Positions 17,270-25,632 of a DNA stretch of 64,000 bases are shown one piece after another (position 1 is the first letter of the stretch; the number at the start of each line of letters is the position of its first letter). Position numbers and translations under genes: made by a program. The notes under the pieces are model-generated. The model did not search any database. It saw nothing but the letters and a program-made list of their open reading frames with translations, and was not told the origin of the DNA. Where the stretch lies: positions 1-64,000 of the forward strand of contig SVTR01000007.1 of the NCBI GenBank assembly GCA_015063685.1, read 5' to 3'. The DNA comes from Oscillospiraceae bacterium (GTDB lineage Bacteria > Bacillota > Clostridia > Oscillospirales > CAG-272).

Positions 17270-17638
17270 TCAGTCCTTCCGCTTTCCCTTGAAGATCAGC
17301 GCCCCCAGGAAGCTGAAGACCAAGGCGGCAGCCGTCCCCCCTGCGGCGGCGGTCAGTCCTCCTGTCAAGGCGCCCAGCAGGCCTTTTTCATCCACCGCTT
17401 CCTTAATACCTTTAGCAATATTATAGCCAAAGCCCGTCAGCGGTGTGGTGGCGCCCGCCCCCGCGAATTTTACCAAGGGCTCATATAGGCCGATACCACC
17501 TAAAATCACTCCGGCCACCACATAGCCCACCAAGATACGGGCGGGGGTGAGCTTGGTCTTATCTACCAGCACTTGGGCGATAACGCAAAAAGCGCCGCCC
17601 ACGAGAAAAGCGTAAATATAAGGCAAAACAGATTCCAT
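17270..17638 (-). CDS. spoVAE: stage V sporulation protein AE
   Basis: 122 residues, the family's usual length, with three to four hydrophobic segments and the conserved PLTGFGYNIAKG block. SpoVAE (the SpoVAEb type) is an inner spore membrane component of the channel that moves Ca-dipicolinate into the forespore and out at germination. The start at 17638 is 6 bases after the spoVAD stop. spoVAC, which normally heads this operon, is absent here. Confidence 0.93.
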   Translation of the reverse strand: MESVLPYIYAFLVGGAFCVIAQVLVDKTKLTPARILVGYVVAGVILGGIGLYEPLVKFAGAGATTPLTGFGYNIAKGIKEAVDEKGLLGALTGGLTAAAGGTAAALVFSFLGALIFKGKRKD

Positions 17639-17644
17639 ATGGGT

Positions 17645-18685
17645 TCACTCCTTTTTGGACGTGGCGGTATCCCTCACCGTGGGGCTCTCCAGACACAGAA
17701 GATGCGCCACCCCGGGAATGGCGTTTCCCTGCTTGATGCTATCGGGACTCATGAGGGCTCCTGTGGCCATGAAGAGCATTTTTTTGATGCTTCCATCAGC
17801 AAGTCTCGGAAGCAGATATCCTCCCAACACCACAGCAGAGCAGCCGCACCCCGAGCCGCCGCAATGGGTATCCTGGGTGTTTTTCGTGAAGATCATACGG
17901 CCGCAATCCTGGTAGTTTGGAGACAGATCATAGCCCTCGGCGCTGATCAGGTCGCAGAGGATATCACCGCCCTCCCAACCAAGATCCCCCGTGACGATGA
18001 GGTCATAATCCTTTGGCGTGGTGTCGGTGGCAGCAAAGTAACGCAGGAGAGTGGACATAGCGGCAGGCGCCATAGCCGCGCCCATATGATTGGCATCGTT
18101 GATCCCGGGATCCAGGACGATCCCCGGCATCCCCGCGGTAACGTAAGCTAGCGGCGGCTTGGCGTGTCCTTCCCCGTGAGCAACAATAAAGCCTCCTGCC
18201 CCTGTAACCGTCCATTGTCCTGTGGGTGGACGCTGACCGCCATACTCAATGGGAAAGCGAAATTGACGTTCCGCGGCGGCGTTATGGGAAGAGGTCACGG
18301 CGGCGGCCAAACGCACAAAGCCCGCAGTGACCATAGAGGACGCCAAAAGAAGGCTTTCCGCGCAGGTAGAGCAGGCGCCGTACAAGCCCAGATACGGAAT
18401 ATCATAGGAAAGGAGACCATAGGCCGAGCCAACGCACTGGTTCAGAAGGTCCCCTGCCAAAAGAAGCTCTACCTCCTCGGGACTGACGGAGGCTTTACTC
18501 ATGGCGGCCGACAGAGCCATGCGTTGCATTTCGGATTCGGCGGCCTCCCAGGTTTTCTGACCGAAACGGTCGTTGTTATTGAAAAAATCGAAATGGGCAC
18601 TCAAGGGACCCTCATGCTCTTTTTCACCCACCACGGTGGCCGCTGACAGTATGGCGGCGTTCAGCTTAAAAAGGGATGGCTTCAT
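17645..18685 (-). CDS. spoVAD: stage V sporulation protein AD
   Basis: 346 residues with a thiolase-like fold and the usual LYGACSTCAESLLLA and GGSGCGCSA segments. SpoVAD is the dipicolinic-acid-binding protein of the SpoVA complex on the inner spore membrane. AAGGAGGG lies just upstream of the ATG. In most spore-formers spoVAC precedes this gene; here a MITE-like element begins only 24 bases upstream of the start codon and no spoVAC is visible on either side. Confidence 0.95.
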   Translation of the reverse strand: MKPSLFKLNAAILSAATVVGEKEHEGPLSAHFDFFNNNDRFGQKTWEAAESEMQRMALSAAMSKASVSPEEVELLLAGDLLNQCVGSAYGLLSYDIPYLGLYGACSTCAESLLLASSMVTAGFVRLAAAVTSSHNAAAERQFRFPIEYGGQRPPTGQWTVTGAGGFIVAHGEGHAKPPLAYVTAGMPGIVLDPGINDANHMGAAMAPAAMSTLLRYFAATDTTPKDYDLIVTGDLGWEGGDILCDLISAEGYDLSPNYQDCGRMIFTKNTQDTHCGGSGCGCSAVVLGGYLLPRLADGSIKKMLFMATGALMSPDSIKQGNAIPGVAHLLCLESPTVRDTATSKKE

Positions 18686-18703
18686 ATAGCCCTCCTTAGG
18701 ATT

Positions 18704-18784
18704 TTTTGGAAATCTCTAAAACTCTTTTGACAGAAAATTTGTCACGGATTCTCCGTCAATAGAGTTTTTAGAGGTGATCTTTTG
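18704..18784. mobile_element. MITE-like element 1 (short, 71 bp) with 5-bp target duplication
   Basis: Element 18709-18779, flanked by direct repeats TTTTG (18704-18708 and 18780-18784). Its ends are imperfect inverted repeats built on the CTCTAAAAACTCT motif shared by the other three elements, and the interior is a short palindromic remnant. It appears to be an internally deleted member of the 161-bp family. It lies between the spoVAD ribosome site and any upstream promoter. Confidence 0.8.
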
Positions 18785-18861
18785 ATAGTGTTCCACCCTT
18801 CCTCCACATTATGCCCTACTCAAAGAAATTCCAGCAAAACCATACTTTTTTGAATAACATC

Positions 18862-18890
18862 TTGCGCCCGGAGGATTTTTGTGATATAAT
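18862..18890 (+). promoter_or_regulatory. promoter of the acetylesterase gene, upstream of MITE 2
   Basis: TTGCGC (18862-18867), 17 bases, TATAAT (18885-18890) with a TGA extended -10. The predicted start falls at the edge of MITE 2 (18901), so the element would be transcribed as leader. Confidence 0.5.
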
Positions 18891-18896
18891 GTCAGT

Positions 18897-19065
18897 ATAG
18901 GGACACCTCTAAATACTCAGCGTGCGGCGAGATGCGAGGGATTTTTTCGTCAGACTAAACAAAAATCTGCACGCATAGTTGGCCCTATGCGAAAGAATTT
19001 TGTGACGTATGACGGAAAAAGCACCGTCATATCGGCGTGCGATGAGTTTTTAGAGATGCCCATAG
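18897..19065 (-). mobile_element. MITE-like element 2 (161 bp)
   Basis: Element 18901-19061 with flanking ATAG repeats (18897-18900, 19062-19065). Ends are inverted repeats of the type GGGCATCTCTAAAAACTC. The middle holds a CGCATAG/CTATGCG hairpin, so the whole element is foldback. It encodes no protein. It is about 96% identical, in inverted orientation, to the outer element at 22240-22566 after removal of the inner insert. Confidence 0.88.
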
Positions 19066-19097
19066 ATAAAATTACCGTTTCTGAAAGGATAGAGATC

Positions 19098-19937
19098 ATG
19101 AAAACAGCCAAGGTGATTATTCTGGCAGGACAATCCAACGCGGTGGGCGTCGGATTTATCAAATATCTGCCCCGATATTTTGACGAAGCTACGGTAGCCC
19201 GGCTGATGGAAGGCTACGAGCGCGTCCGCATTCATTACGCGTCTCACGACATTCGAAATCACAGCTTTGTCAAGACAACCGTCAACTGTACCGAGGCTAC
19301 CAAAAACACCGTAGGTCCTGAAATGGGTATTGCCAAAAGGCTGACCGAGCGCACCCCTGACGAGGATTATTTCATTGTCAAATGCGCCTTTGGCGGTTCG
19401 GATATGCACAATGGCTGGCGATCCCCTCAAAGCGGCGTTCCCTACCGTGAGGAGCTGACGGCAGAGCCCGCCAAGGCCTTGGTTGATCCCGCTTATCAGT
19501 TCCCCGGATGGTGCTACAATGCCCTGATCAAGCTGATCCGTGACAGCTTTGCTCAGCTGGAAACGGCGGGCTACGTGCCCGAGGTCATCGGCTTTTGCTG
19601 GATGCAAGGCGAGGCCGATTCTCTCCCTCCTTTTGCGGATCCGTACATAGATCGCTACGATTGCATGCTCCGCGATCTGAGGGATACCTTCGCCCCTCGT
19701 TTCGACCGTTGTGTATACGCCGATGCGGGTATTTCTGAAATATGGGGTGATTATGAGCTGATGAACGCCCGCAAGAGAGCCTATGCCGAAACTCACGGTC
19801 ACGTTTTTGTAGACACGGTAGCCGCCGGTCTGACCACAAGACTGGAGCCTGAGGAGGAGCCCGACACATACCATTATGACGCGGGATCCGTGATCAAGCT
19901 GGGCGAGATGTTTGCCGACGCGGTTCTGGGAGGCTAA
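19098..19937 (+). CDS. SASA-type carbohydrate acetylesterase (sialate O-acetylesterase family)
   Basis: 279 residues from the ATG at 19098, preceded by AAAGGAT. The reading frame runs 37 codons further upstream, but those codons are MITE 2 sequence. The N-terminal block ILAGQSNAVG carries the nucleophile Ser, FCWMQGEAD is the second family block, and DTYHYD near the C-terminus supplies the Asp/His pair. This is the SGNH-fold family that removes O-acetyl groups from sialic acid or plant polysaccharides. It has no signal peptide and probably acts on imported sugars. The substrate is inferred from the family only. Confidence 0.82.
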   Translation: MKTAKVIILAGQSNAVGVGFIKYLPRYFDEATVARLMEGYERVRIHYASHDIRNHSFVKTTVNCTEATKNTVGPEMGIAKRLTERTPDEDYFIVKCAFGGSDMHNGWRSPQSGVPYREELTAEPAKALVDPAYQFPGWCYNALIKLIRDSFAQLETAGYVPEVIGFCWMQGEADSLPPFADPYIDRYDCMLRDLRDTFAPRFDRCVYADAGISEIWGDYELMNARKRAYAETHGHVFVDTVAAGLTTRLEPEEEPDTYHYDAGSVIKLGEMFADAVLGG

Positions 19938-20096
19938 GGGATATTCGTCAATTTTCCTGATTTCCCGAAATCTTCATACCACCGTCACAATCTTGTGGTA
20001 AACTGTTAAGAGTCACCTTTGAAAGCCCACTCGTTCAGTGACAGCGCTATCAGAGATGCCCTAGAGAAATTTTCACAAAACAGAAAGGAGCCCCAC

Positions 20097-21257
20097 ATGG
20101 CTTCCCAAAAGAATAAGAATCTTCCCGCAAAAAAAGCAAGCAATCAGAAAAGCAAGCTTTCCAAAAAGGCCAAGCGGATCATCGTCGTCGTATCGGTGGT
20201 GGTGATGGCGCTTCTCATCATTGGGGGCACCCTGCTCATCATGCTGAAAACCAACGACGATAACTACAAGGCCCTGGCCGCCCAGAAAAAGGTGGTGGCC
20301 ACCTGCAACGGCTTTGATATTTCCTACGACGAGCTTTATTTCGTCACCCAGCTCTACAAGGACTCCCTGGAGTTCTCCTACGGCGAGGGTATCTGGGATG
20401 ATCCCACCACGGCTGAAAAATACCGCGCCGAGCTGGAAGCACTTGTGATGGAAAACCTCAATGAGAACTACTTGATCCTCTCTGCCTGCAAGGAGCTCTC
20501 CATCAATACTAACGCCTCCGAGAAGGACGCCTACATCCAAAAGACCATGGATCAGATGATGAAAGAGGATTTTGGCGGTGACAAGAAAACCATGATCAAG
20601 GCCTTGGAGGACGACGGCATCAGCGAGCGTTATATGCGCTTTCTCATCGGCATTGAATACCTGCATTCGGTGATTTACTACACCCTGGACGAGGTCAACG
20701 CTTATACCTACAGCACGTCCAACATCGGGGATTACATCGACTACGTGATGACCAGTGACAAGTACGCCCACACCATCCACGTATACGTAGAAAATGACGC
20801 CGGAGAAAGCGTTGAGGCCAACCGTCAGAAGGCTGAGAATATGTACAATTATCTCATGGCCGAGCCCGATGCCGAGGCCCGCGAGGTGCTGATGCGTGAA
20901 TATATCGGCTCTGCCAATAACGAGGACGTGGAGATCAGCGAGCACGGCTACTATTTCACCTACGGCGAGATGGATGAGGCCTATGAGGAAGCCACCTTTG
21001 CCCTCAGCATCGGTGAGGTCAGCAAGGTTTTGGAGACCTCCTCCGGCTACTATATCATCATGCGCCTGGCTCCCAACGAGAATTACGTCACCTTGAACGC
21101 ACAGACCCTGCTCTCCTACTATCAGAGCGCTTTCATGGGCGCTTACATCGAGCGGTACGACGAGGACTGTCAGATCGTTTTGAACGATTACGGCAAAAGC
21201 CTGGATCTTGTGAAGCTGGAGCAGTTCCGCCAGACCAAGGCCACGGCCGCAGAATAA
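20097..21257 (+). CDS. membrane-anchored foldase, PrsA/SurA-type peptidylprolyl isomerase
   Basis: 386 residues from the ATG at 20097, after GAAAGGAG; the reading frame extends upstream without a ribosome site. A lysine-rich N-terminus precedes one transmembrane helix (~30-52), so the rest is extracytoplasmic. Residues ~75-190 form the SurA-N-like helical domain; ~250-360 match a parvulin PPIase domain, with the HGYYFTYGEM and EVSKVLETSSGYYI strands. Unlike PrsA it has no lipobox. It should help fold secreted proteins. The hypothetical gene that follows begins 9 bases after its stop. Confidence 0.82.
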   Translation: MASQKNKNLPAKKASNQKSKLSKKAKRIIVVVSVVVMALLIIGGTLLIMLKTNDDNYKALAAQKKVVATCNGFDISYDELYFVTQLYKDSLEFSYGEGIWDDPTTAEKYRAELEALVMENLNENYLILSACKELSINTNASEKDAYIQKTMDQMMKEDFGGDKKTMIKALEDDGISERYMRFLIGIEYLHSVIYYTLDEVNAYTYSTSNIGDYIDYVMTSDKYAHTIHVYVENDAGESVEANRQKAENMYNYLMAEPDAEAREVLMREYIGSANNEDVEISEHGYYFTYGEMDEAYEEATFALSIGEVSKVLETSSGYYIIMRLAPNENYVTLNAQTLLSYYQSAFMGAYIERYDEDCQIVLNDYGKSLDLVKLEQFRQTKATAAE

Positions 21258-21266
21258 TAAAAGTCC

Positions 21267-22238
21267 ATGGCCATCGGCAAAAAGAATCCGGGGGCTCGTC
21301 TGGCTCGGCGGGCCACCCGTCGGTCGTCCTTGCACGGACGGGATCCCCATCGAAAGAAAAGTATCCTGCTCTGCCTTCTGTTGGGGTTCATTGTTATCAT
21401 AGCCGCATTGGTTTGGGGCAATATGCTTAAGGCTGAATCCGATGCATTGCGCGCCGCCGAGGAGGCGGGTGAATGGACCTTGGAGGCTGATACCGCCACG
21501 CCCCTTCCCACAGTCGTATCGGCGGTCAACGCGGGATATGCCGCCCCCGGCGAAAAGATGCAGACGATTCCCGAGTTGACCTATAACGCGGTAACCTTTG
21601 ATCTTGGATCATGTCTATCTCCCCTTCCCTACGCCGTGGAGCTTCCCCCCTCCTCGGGCATGACCGTCCATACTGACGCACCTGCCTTGAGCGCCGAGGT
21701 CACACGGTTTCACAAGGCAGATCTTTTGGTGATCGGTGTTTTTACGGTCACCTCCCTCGACACGACAGATATGACCGAGCGCGCCCTGCGCCATGGCCAG
21801 GAGATGACCCTTCTGTCCCTGTACGCCAAAGCCGGCGTGGATCGGCTTCTGCTCCTGGGCTTGCCCTCGGGGAGTGACAGCAGCGATACCGCAGCCGTCA
21901 CCTACTTAACCGATGTCAAGACCCTGCTGGCTTCCATCCCCGCGGCGACACCTGAGCTTGGTGTGGCCGTTTCTCCCGCCGCCTTTGTGGGAGAGATCAA
22001 CGAGGCGGGAGATTTTGTATACGCCGGAAGCCTCACTCCCGGCCGCCTTCTGTCCGCATGCGACTATCTGACGCTGGATCTGCGGGGGATCGGTTCGGGT
22101 ACTTCGGATATTCTCAAGGACATGCAGTACGCCTACGTGCGCTATCAGTTATATCTTCTGACCCCCATGTCCTCCACCGAGGCAACCGCCGCCGTCACCC
22201 ACGGCTTCTCCCGCATATTGATGTTCGGGCATTCCTAA
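21267..22238 (+). CDS. membrane-anchored protein of unknown function
   Basis: 323 residues. A very basic N-terminus is followed by one transmembrane segment (~31-51) and an extracytoplasmic domain. The alternating beta/alpha pattern (for example VGVFTVTSLDTTD, VDRLLLLGLPSG, CDYLTLDLRG) resembles a TIM-barrel-like or polysaccharide-deacetylase-like fold, but I see no catalytic signature and make no assignment. The ribosome site is weak, so translation is probably coupled to the foldase gene 9 bases upstream. Its TAA stop abuts MITE 3; joining the flanks without the element keeps the stop, so the protein was not truncated. Confidence 0.65.
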   Translation: MAIGKKNPGARLARRATRRSSLHGRDPHRKKSILLCLLLGFIVIIAALVWGNMLKAESDALRAAEEAGEWTLEADTATPLPTVVSAVNAGYAAPGEKMQTIPELTYNAVTFDLGSCLSPLPYAVELPPSSGMTVHTDAPALSAEVTRFHKADLLVIGVFTVTSLDTTDMTERALRHGQEMTLLSLYAKAGVDRLLLLGLPSGSDSSDTAAVTYLTDVKTLLASIPAATPELGVAVSPAAFVGEINEAGDFVYAGSLTPGRLLSACDYLTLDLRGIGSGTSDILKDMQYAYVRYQLYLLTPMSSTEATAAVTHGFSRILMFGHS

Positions 22239-22571
22239 AGGGCATCTCTAAAAACTCATCGCACGCCGATATGACGGTGCTTTTTCCGTCATACGTCACA
22301 AAATTCTTTCGCATAGGGACGACTATGCGCGCAGATTTTTGTTTAGGGAACCTCTAAAAACTCTATTGGCGAGCGAGCCGCAAGGGAGTTTTGCGTCAGA
22401 TGATACAATTTTTCGCACGCGTAGTAGAGCTACGCGAAGAAAAATCTGTGAAATATGACGGAAAAATCACTACGGCTTCGCCGTCAAGAGAGTTTTTAGA
22501 GGTGACCTTTAGTCTGACGAAAAAATCCCTCGCATCTCGCCGCACACTGAGTATTTAGAGATGCCCTAAAG
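22235..22571 (+). mobile_element. MITE-like element 3 (161 bp), split by an inserted copy
   Basis: Outer element about 22240-22566, flanked by TAAA (or CTAAAG by a shifted reading). Ends are the inverted repeats GGGCATCTCTAAA...TTTAGAGATGCCC. Between 22347 and 22507 a second element is inserted. Removing that insert and one copy of its TTTAG duplication restores a 161-bp element about 96% identical to element 2 at 18901-19061. Confidence 0.88.
22342..22512. mobile_element. MITE-like element 4 (161 bp), nested inside element 3
   Basis: Element 22347-22507 with perfect 5-bp direct repeats TTTAG (22342-22346, 22508-22512). Ends share CCTCTAAAAACTCT as inverted repeats. The core is palindromic (CGCGTAG/CTACGCG). 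The interior differs from element 3, so it is a different subfamily mobilised by a compatible transposase. No transposase gene is present in the window. Confidence 0.88.
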
Positions 22572-22610
22572 TCATTGCGGATCATTAGTTATACAAACCG
22601 CAACCACGAA

Positions 22611-22646
22611 AAAAGGGTCGGTTCACCCATGTGAACCGACCCTTTT
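22611..22646 (-). terminator. terminator of the spoIIIA operon
   Basis: A perfect 16-bp stem (22611-22626 with 22631-22646) with a four-base loop and T-rich ends. It lies 18 bases past the spoIIIAH stop. Confidence 0.92.
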
Positions 22647-22664
22647 GTTTGCATGATCCCGCGC

Positions 22665-23270
22665 TTATTCCTTGGCTACGATGGTGATATTCACGGGCTC
22701 GATCCCTGCCTGCTCATAAACCACGGCATTGATCTGGGCAAGCTGTGAGGTCTGGAGTCTGCCTTCGTTCTTGACTACGATATTGGCGTTGTTGCCGCTG
22801 ATGACAGCCACGCACTTCTCAAAGCCCTTGCTCATGAGCAAAGACTCGATGTTGGATTCCTGTGCCATCTCCTTGGCAATGGCCTGGATCTCCTTCATGG
22901 CTTCGCTTCTGACGGCTTCATCGGCCTCCTGATTTTCCACCACGGCATTCAGCACCTCCAGGGCTTCATCACGCGCTCTCTGACGACTGATCTCCACCGA
23001 AGAGAAATAGCTGTCGGGAGACTCCACCACGTCCTCCACCGTGGTATCGCTGCCCACGGCGGTAGTGATCATTTCGGCACCGTAATTCCCGGACATGCCC
23101 GCGCTGGCATCGTAAGAGAAGCCGTCATCCTGATCATTTCCCGTAAAGAAGACCCAGTTGAGCGCCACGGCCACACCGATGAGCACCACGGCTCCCGCGA
23201 TCATAAGGTTTCTCTTACCGATCCGCTCAAAAAAGCGCTTCACCGATTCCCACTTGTTCTCTGCATCCAT
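22665..23270 (-). CDS. spoIIIAH: stage III sporulation protein AH
   Basis: 201 residues. One N-terminal transmembrane helix (~22-41) anchors a domain that lies between the mother-cell and forespore membranes. The C-terminal ~100 residues form the ring-building YscJ/FliF-like domain (ending VNITIVAKE). SpoIIIAH pairs with forespore SpoIIQ to form the engulfment zipper and the feeding-tube channel. GGAGGG precedes the ATG. It is the last gene of the operon, 100 bases after spoIIIAG. Confidence 0.95.
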   Translation of the reverse strand: MDAENKWESVKRFFERIGKRNLMIAGAVVLIGVAVALNWVFFTGNDQDDGFSYDASAGMSGNYGAEMITTAVGSDTTVEDVVESPDSYFSSVEISRQRARDEALEVLNAVVENQEADEAVRSEAMKEIQAIAKEMAQESNIESLLMSKGFEKCVAVISGNNANIVVKNEGRLQTSQLAQINAVVYEQAGIEPVNITIVAKE

Positions 23271-23370
23271 ATGTATGCCCTCCGTTCAAATTTTGTTACA
23301 CCATATCCTATGATGGGGGAGATGGGATTATACCATCTATTATTAAGATCTTGAAAGTTACGTCCAGTGA

Positions 23371-23922
23371 TCAGCCGCCCCCCGTGACGTAGATCTTATG
23401 AGTGCCAATACCAAAGGCGGCAGACAACAGGGCGGTGATTTCGTTTTTGACTTGTGTCTCCTGCCCACCCGCGCAGACCACCCCGATACCCAGAATCTCG
23501 GGTACTCGCTCGGTCAGATACACCACCCGCTCGTCGTTTCCGTTGCCGATGATCAGATATTCGTATGCTTCTCCCCCGGAGGTGATCTTCTGGTCCGTGG
23601 CGTACACGTATTCGTACCCCCCTGCCAGATTGACCACCGCATAAACCTCACCCGCCCCCGTCACGCGGCTACAGACATCACACACCCTACGCTCCATGGC
23701 CACACGGTATTCCTCCATGCTGAGGAGCTGGAGAGTGCCACCCGCAGCCTCCGAGGGGGACGCGGCGGATTTATCCTGATCATCCATAAACACCGATTTC
23801 CATTCGCCGCCGAACAGAAGCAAAATGACCCCCAAGGCCACCCCGCCCAGAGCGATCCAAAGCTTGCCGTTTTTTTTCATGGCGCTGACGGTACGCCCCA
23901 AATTCTGTTGCTCACGATCCAA
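23371..23922 (-). CDS. spoIIIAG: stage III sporulation protein AG (TTG start)
   Basis: 183 residues from a TTG start at 23922, supported by AAAGGAG 6 bases upstream; the next in-frame ATG (23880) has no ribosome site. A single transmembrane helix (~21-38) is followed by the ring-building domain with IGVVCAGGQ and the C-terminal THKIYVTGGG. SpoIIIAG forms a large oligomeric ring in the mother-cell membrane as part of the spoIIIA-spoIIQ channel. It starts 15 bases after the spoIIIAF stop. Confidence 0.95.
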   Translation of the reverse strand: MDREQQNLGRTVSAMKKNGKLWIALGGVALGVILLLFGGEWKSVFMDDQDKSAASPSEAAGGTLQLLSMEEYRVAMERRVCDVCSRVTGAGEVYAVVNLAGGYEYVYATDQKITSGGEAYEYLIIGNGNDERVVYLTERVPEILGIGVVCAGGQETQVKNEITALLSAAFGIGTHKIYVTGGG

Positions 23923-23937
23923 GGTGGGCTCCTTTCC

Positions 23938-24438
23938 TCATGTCAGCTCCACTCTTACGGTACAGGGGACGGATAGCTGACCTGTGATATATTTTTCAAT
24001 GCTATGGGGATTTTTCAGAATAGCCTCCTCCAAAAGACAGATCTCCACGGAGGAAAGAGAGGGCGTATCATTGTGGTCAAGGATGACGCTGACTGATACA
24101 CGGCACTTATCTTTGGAAATGGAAAAGTAGGTTTCCAAAGCCGTCATGACCCAGGACTCACAGGCATCCGCCGTCATATCCGTCAGGGATGCCTGAAACT
24201 GCTGCTGATAATCTTTCTCGGCGTCCTCCGAAACCGAGAGATCATAGGCGTTGTCCGCCAGATCTTGCAGTTTCGCCACCCCTTCCCTCACCGCGGGAAG
24301 AAGAGCGAGCAGGACGCAAAGGCCTGCCACGAAACGCAGATGTCCCGTCAGCTTGCCGCCGGGGCCTCCGGGCGCCATTAATTCCGCAAGGGCGGCGAGG
24401 AAAGCAACCGTGATCCAGGTATAAATATAGCTTGCCAT
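23938..24438 (-). CDS. spoIIIAF: stage III sporulation protein AF
   Basis: 166 residues from the ATG at 24438, with AAAGGAG upstream; a longer reading frame overlaps spoIIIAE and is rejected. Two N-terminal transmembrane helices (~6-22, 33-52) precede a soluble domain related to the ring-building motif. It belongs to the SpoIIIA channel complex in the mother-cell membrane. The gap from spoIIIAE is 41 bases. Confidence 0.92.
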   Translation of the reverse strand: MASYIYTWITVAFLAALAELMAPGGPGGKLTGHLRFVAGLCVLLALLPAVREGVAKLQDLADNAYDLSVSEDAEKDYQQQFQASLTDMTADACESWVMTALETYFSISKDKCRVSVSVILDHNDTPSLSSVEICLLEEAILKNPHSIEKYITGQLSVPCTVRVELT

Positions 24439-24479
24439 TTGACTCCTTTCGGTAGAATGGATGGTGCGGAAGCAGGCCC

Positions 24480-25616
24480 CTACCCCAGTGCCACCGCCGT
24501 ATGGGCAAAGATCCCCAGCGCCAACACGCATACCACCGCGCATATACTGACAGCCGCCGCCACATAGCCGTAAAGACTTCCAACCTCCCCCAAAAGTCCC
24601 GCCTCTCCGTCACAGCCCAGCACAGTAGCCAATGCTCCTGCCAACTGATAACAGGCGCGAAACAGAAGGAGGCGGATAAGGGTGGGCAGCAGCATAAGAC
24701 CCACAAGAACTATCCCGCTGACCCCGGCCACGCTTCTGAGCATACCTACACCTGCCGACACCGTTCCCAGGGTCCCCGCAATAGCTCCGCCCACTACGGG
24801 AATCATTTGTCCCACCGCGTATCGGATGCCCTTCATGCTGAGAGAATCTGCCCCCGCCGCCAGGACGGATTGGGCCGATAAAGCCACGCTCAAAAGGAAC
24901 ATGAGCAATCCCAGGAGGAAGGTATACCACTTTTTGATCAGCGCGCTGAGCGGGGCAAATCTCACCCGCATCCCGCCCCCAAAGACGTCCAGAAGTGTAA
25001 ACGCCAGGCAAATACCGCACATGAGCGGGGTGACCGTCACCGTGACGTACTCACAAACCTTCAAAAAGATCAGCAAAATTTCCTGATTGGCCGCGGCCAT
25101 GGTGATGTTGCCGCCCACAGCATACAGCCCTCCCATCACAGGAATCAAGCCTGTCATAAGTCCCGAAACGCGGTCGTAAAAATCCTGAACCTGCGAGACC
25201 ACGGCAGAGGCCCGTGTCACAATCAAGGCAAACATACAGAGGCGCAAAATGAAGGATACACCCTCACCGCCCCCCGCCACGGTCTCCCGCAAGCGGTGCA
25301 GAACCGCCGACAGGAGAAGGATACCCAACAAGCTGAAAAGCAACGTCGATGCATCCCCTATCTGTAGCCCCACCGACTCCAGCACCACGCGAAACAGATA
25401 CTCCGGTCGGGTCATGCCCTCGGCGGCATTCATGGCCTCACCTGGATCTGAAGAAAACAACCCATCCGGCAGTAGATTCACCACATCCTCGGGCAGATGA
25501 TCCTCCATTTCGGTATAGCTGTCGGGCATGGTTTCAAGGGTACTTGCGCTGACCGTCAGGTATCCCCAAAACAGGAGAAAGGTTATCATACAGATGCAGG
25601 TCAGAGTCTTTTTCAT
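24480..25616 (-). CDS. spoIIIAE: stage III sporulation protein AE
   Basis: 378 residues, the usual length. A signal peptide precedes a polytopic membrane domain with about seven to eight helices, the permease-like component of the SpoIIIA channel. AAAGGAT lies about 10 bases upstream of the ATG. It begins 16 bases after spoIIIAD. Confidence 0.95.
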   Translation of the reverse strand: MKKTLTCICMITFLLFWGYLTVSASTLETMPDSYTEMEDHLPEDVVNLLPDGLFSSDPGEAMNAAEGMTRPEYLFRVVLESVGLQIGDASTLLFSLLGILLLSAVLHRLRETVAGGGEGVSFILRLCMFALIVTRASAVVSQVQDFYDRVSGLMTGLIPVMGGLYAVGGNITMAAANQEILLIFLKVCEYVTVTVTPLMCGICLAFTLLDVFGGGMRVRFAPLSALIKKWYTFLLGLLMFLLSVALSAQSVLAAGADSLSMKGIRYAVGQMIPVVGGAIAGTLGTVSAGVGMLRSVAGVSGIVLVGLMLLPTLIRLLLFRACYQLAGALATVLGCDGEAGLLGEVGSLYGYVAAAVSICAVVCVLALGIFAHTAVALG

Positions 25617-25632
25617 ATTCCATGATCCTTTC

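Noticed and set aside
20010..20060. A fifth, decayed MITE before the foldase gene
   Set aside because: Only loose matches to the end motifs (GTCACCTTTGAAAG and AGAGATGCCCT) and no target duplication; too weak to claim.
21267..22238. Truncation of the unknown gene by MITE 3
   Set aside because: The stop TAA lies in the duplicated target; rejoining the flanks without the element gives the same stop.
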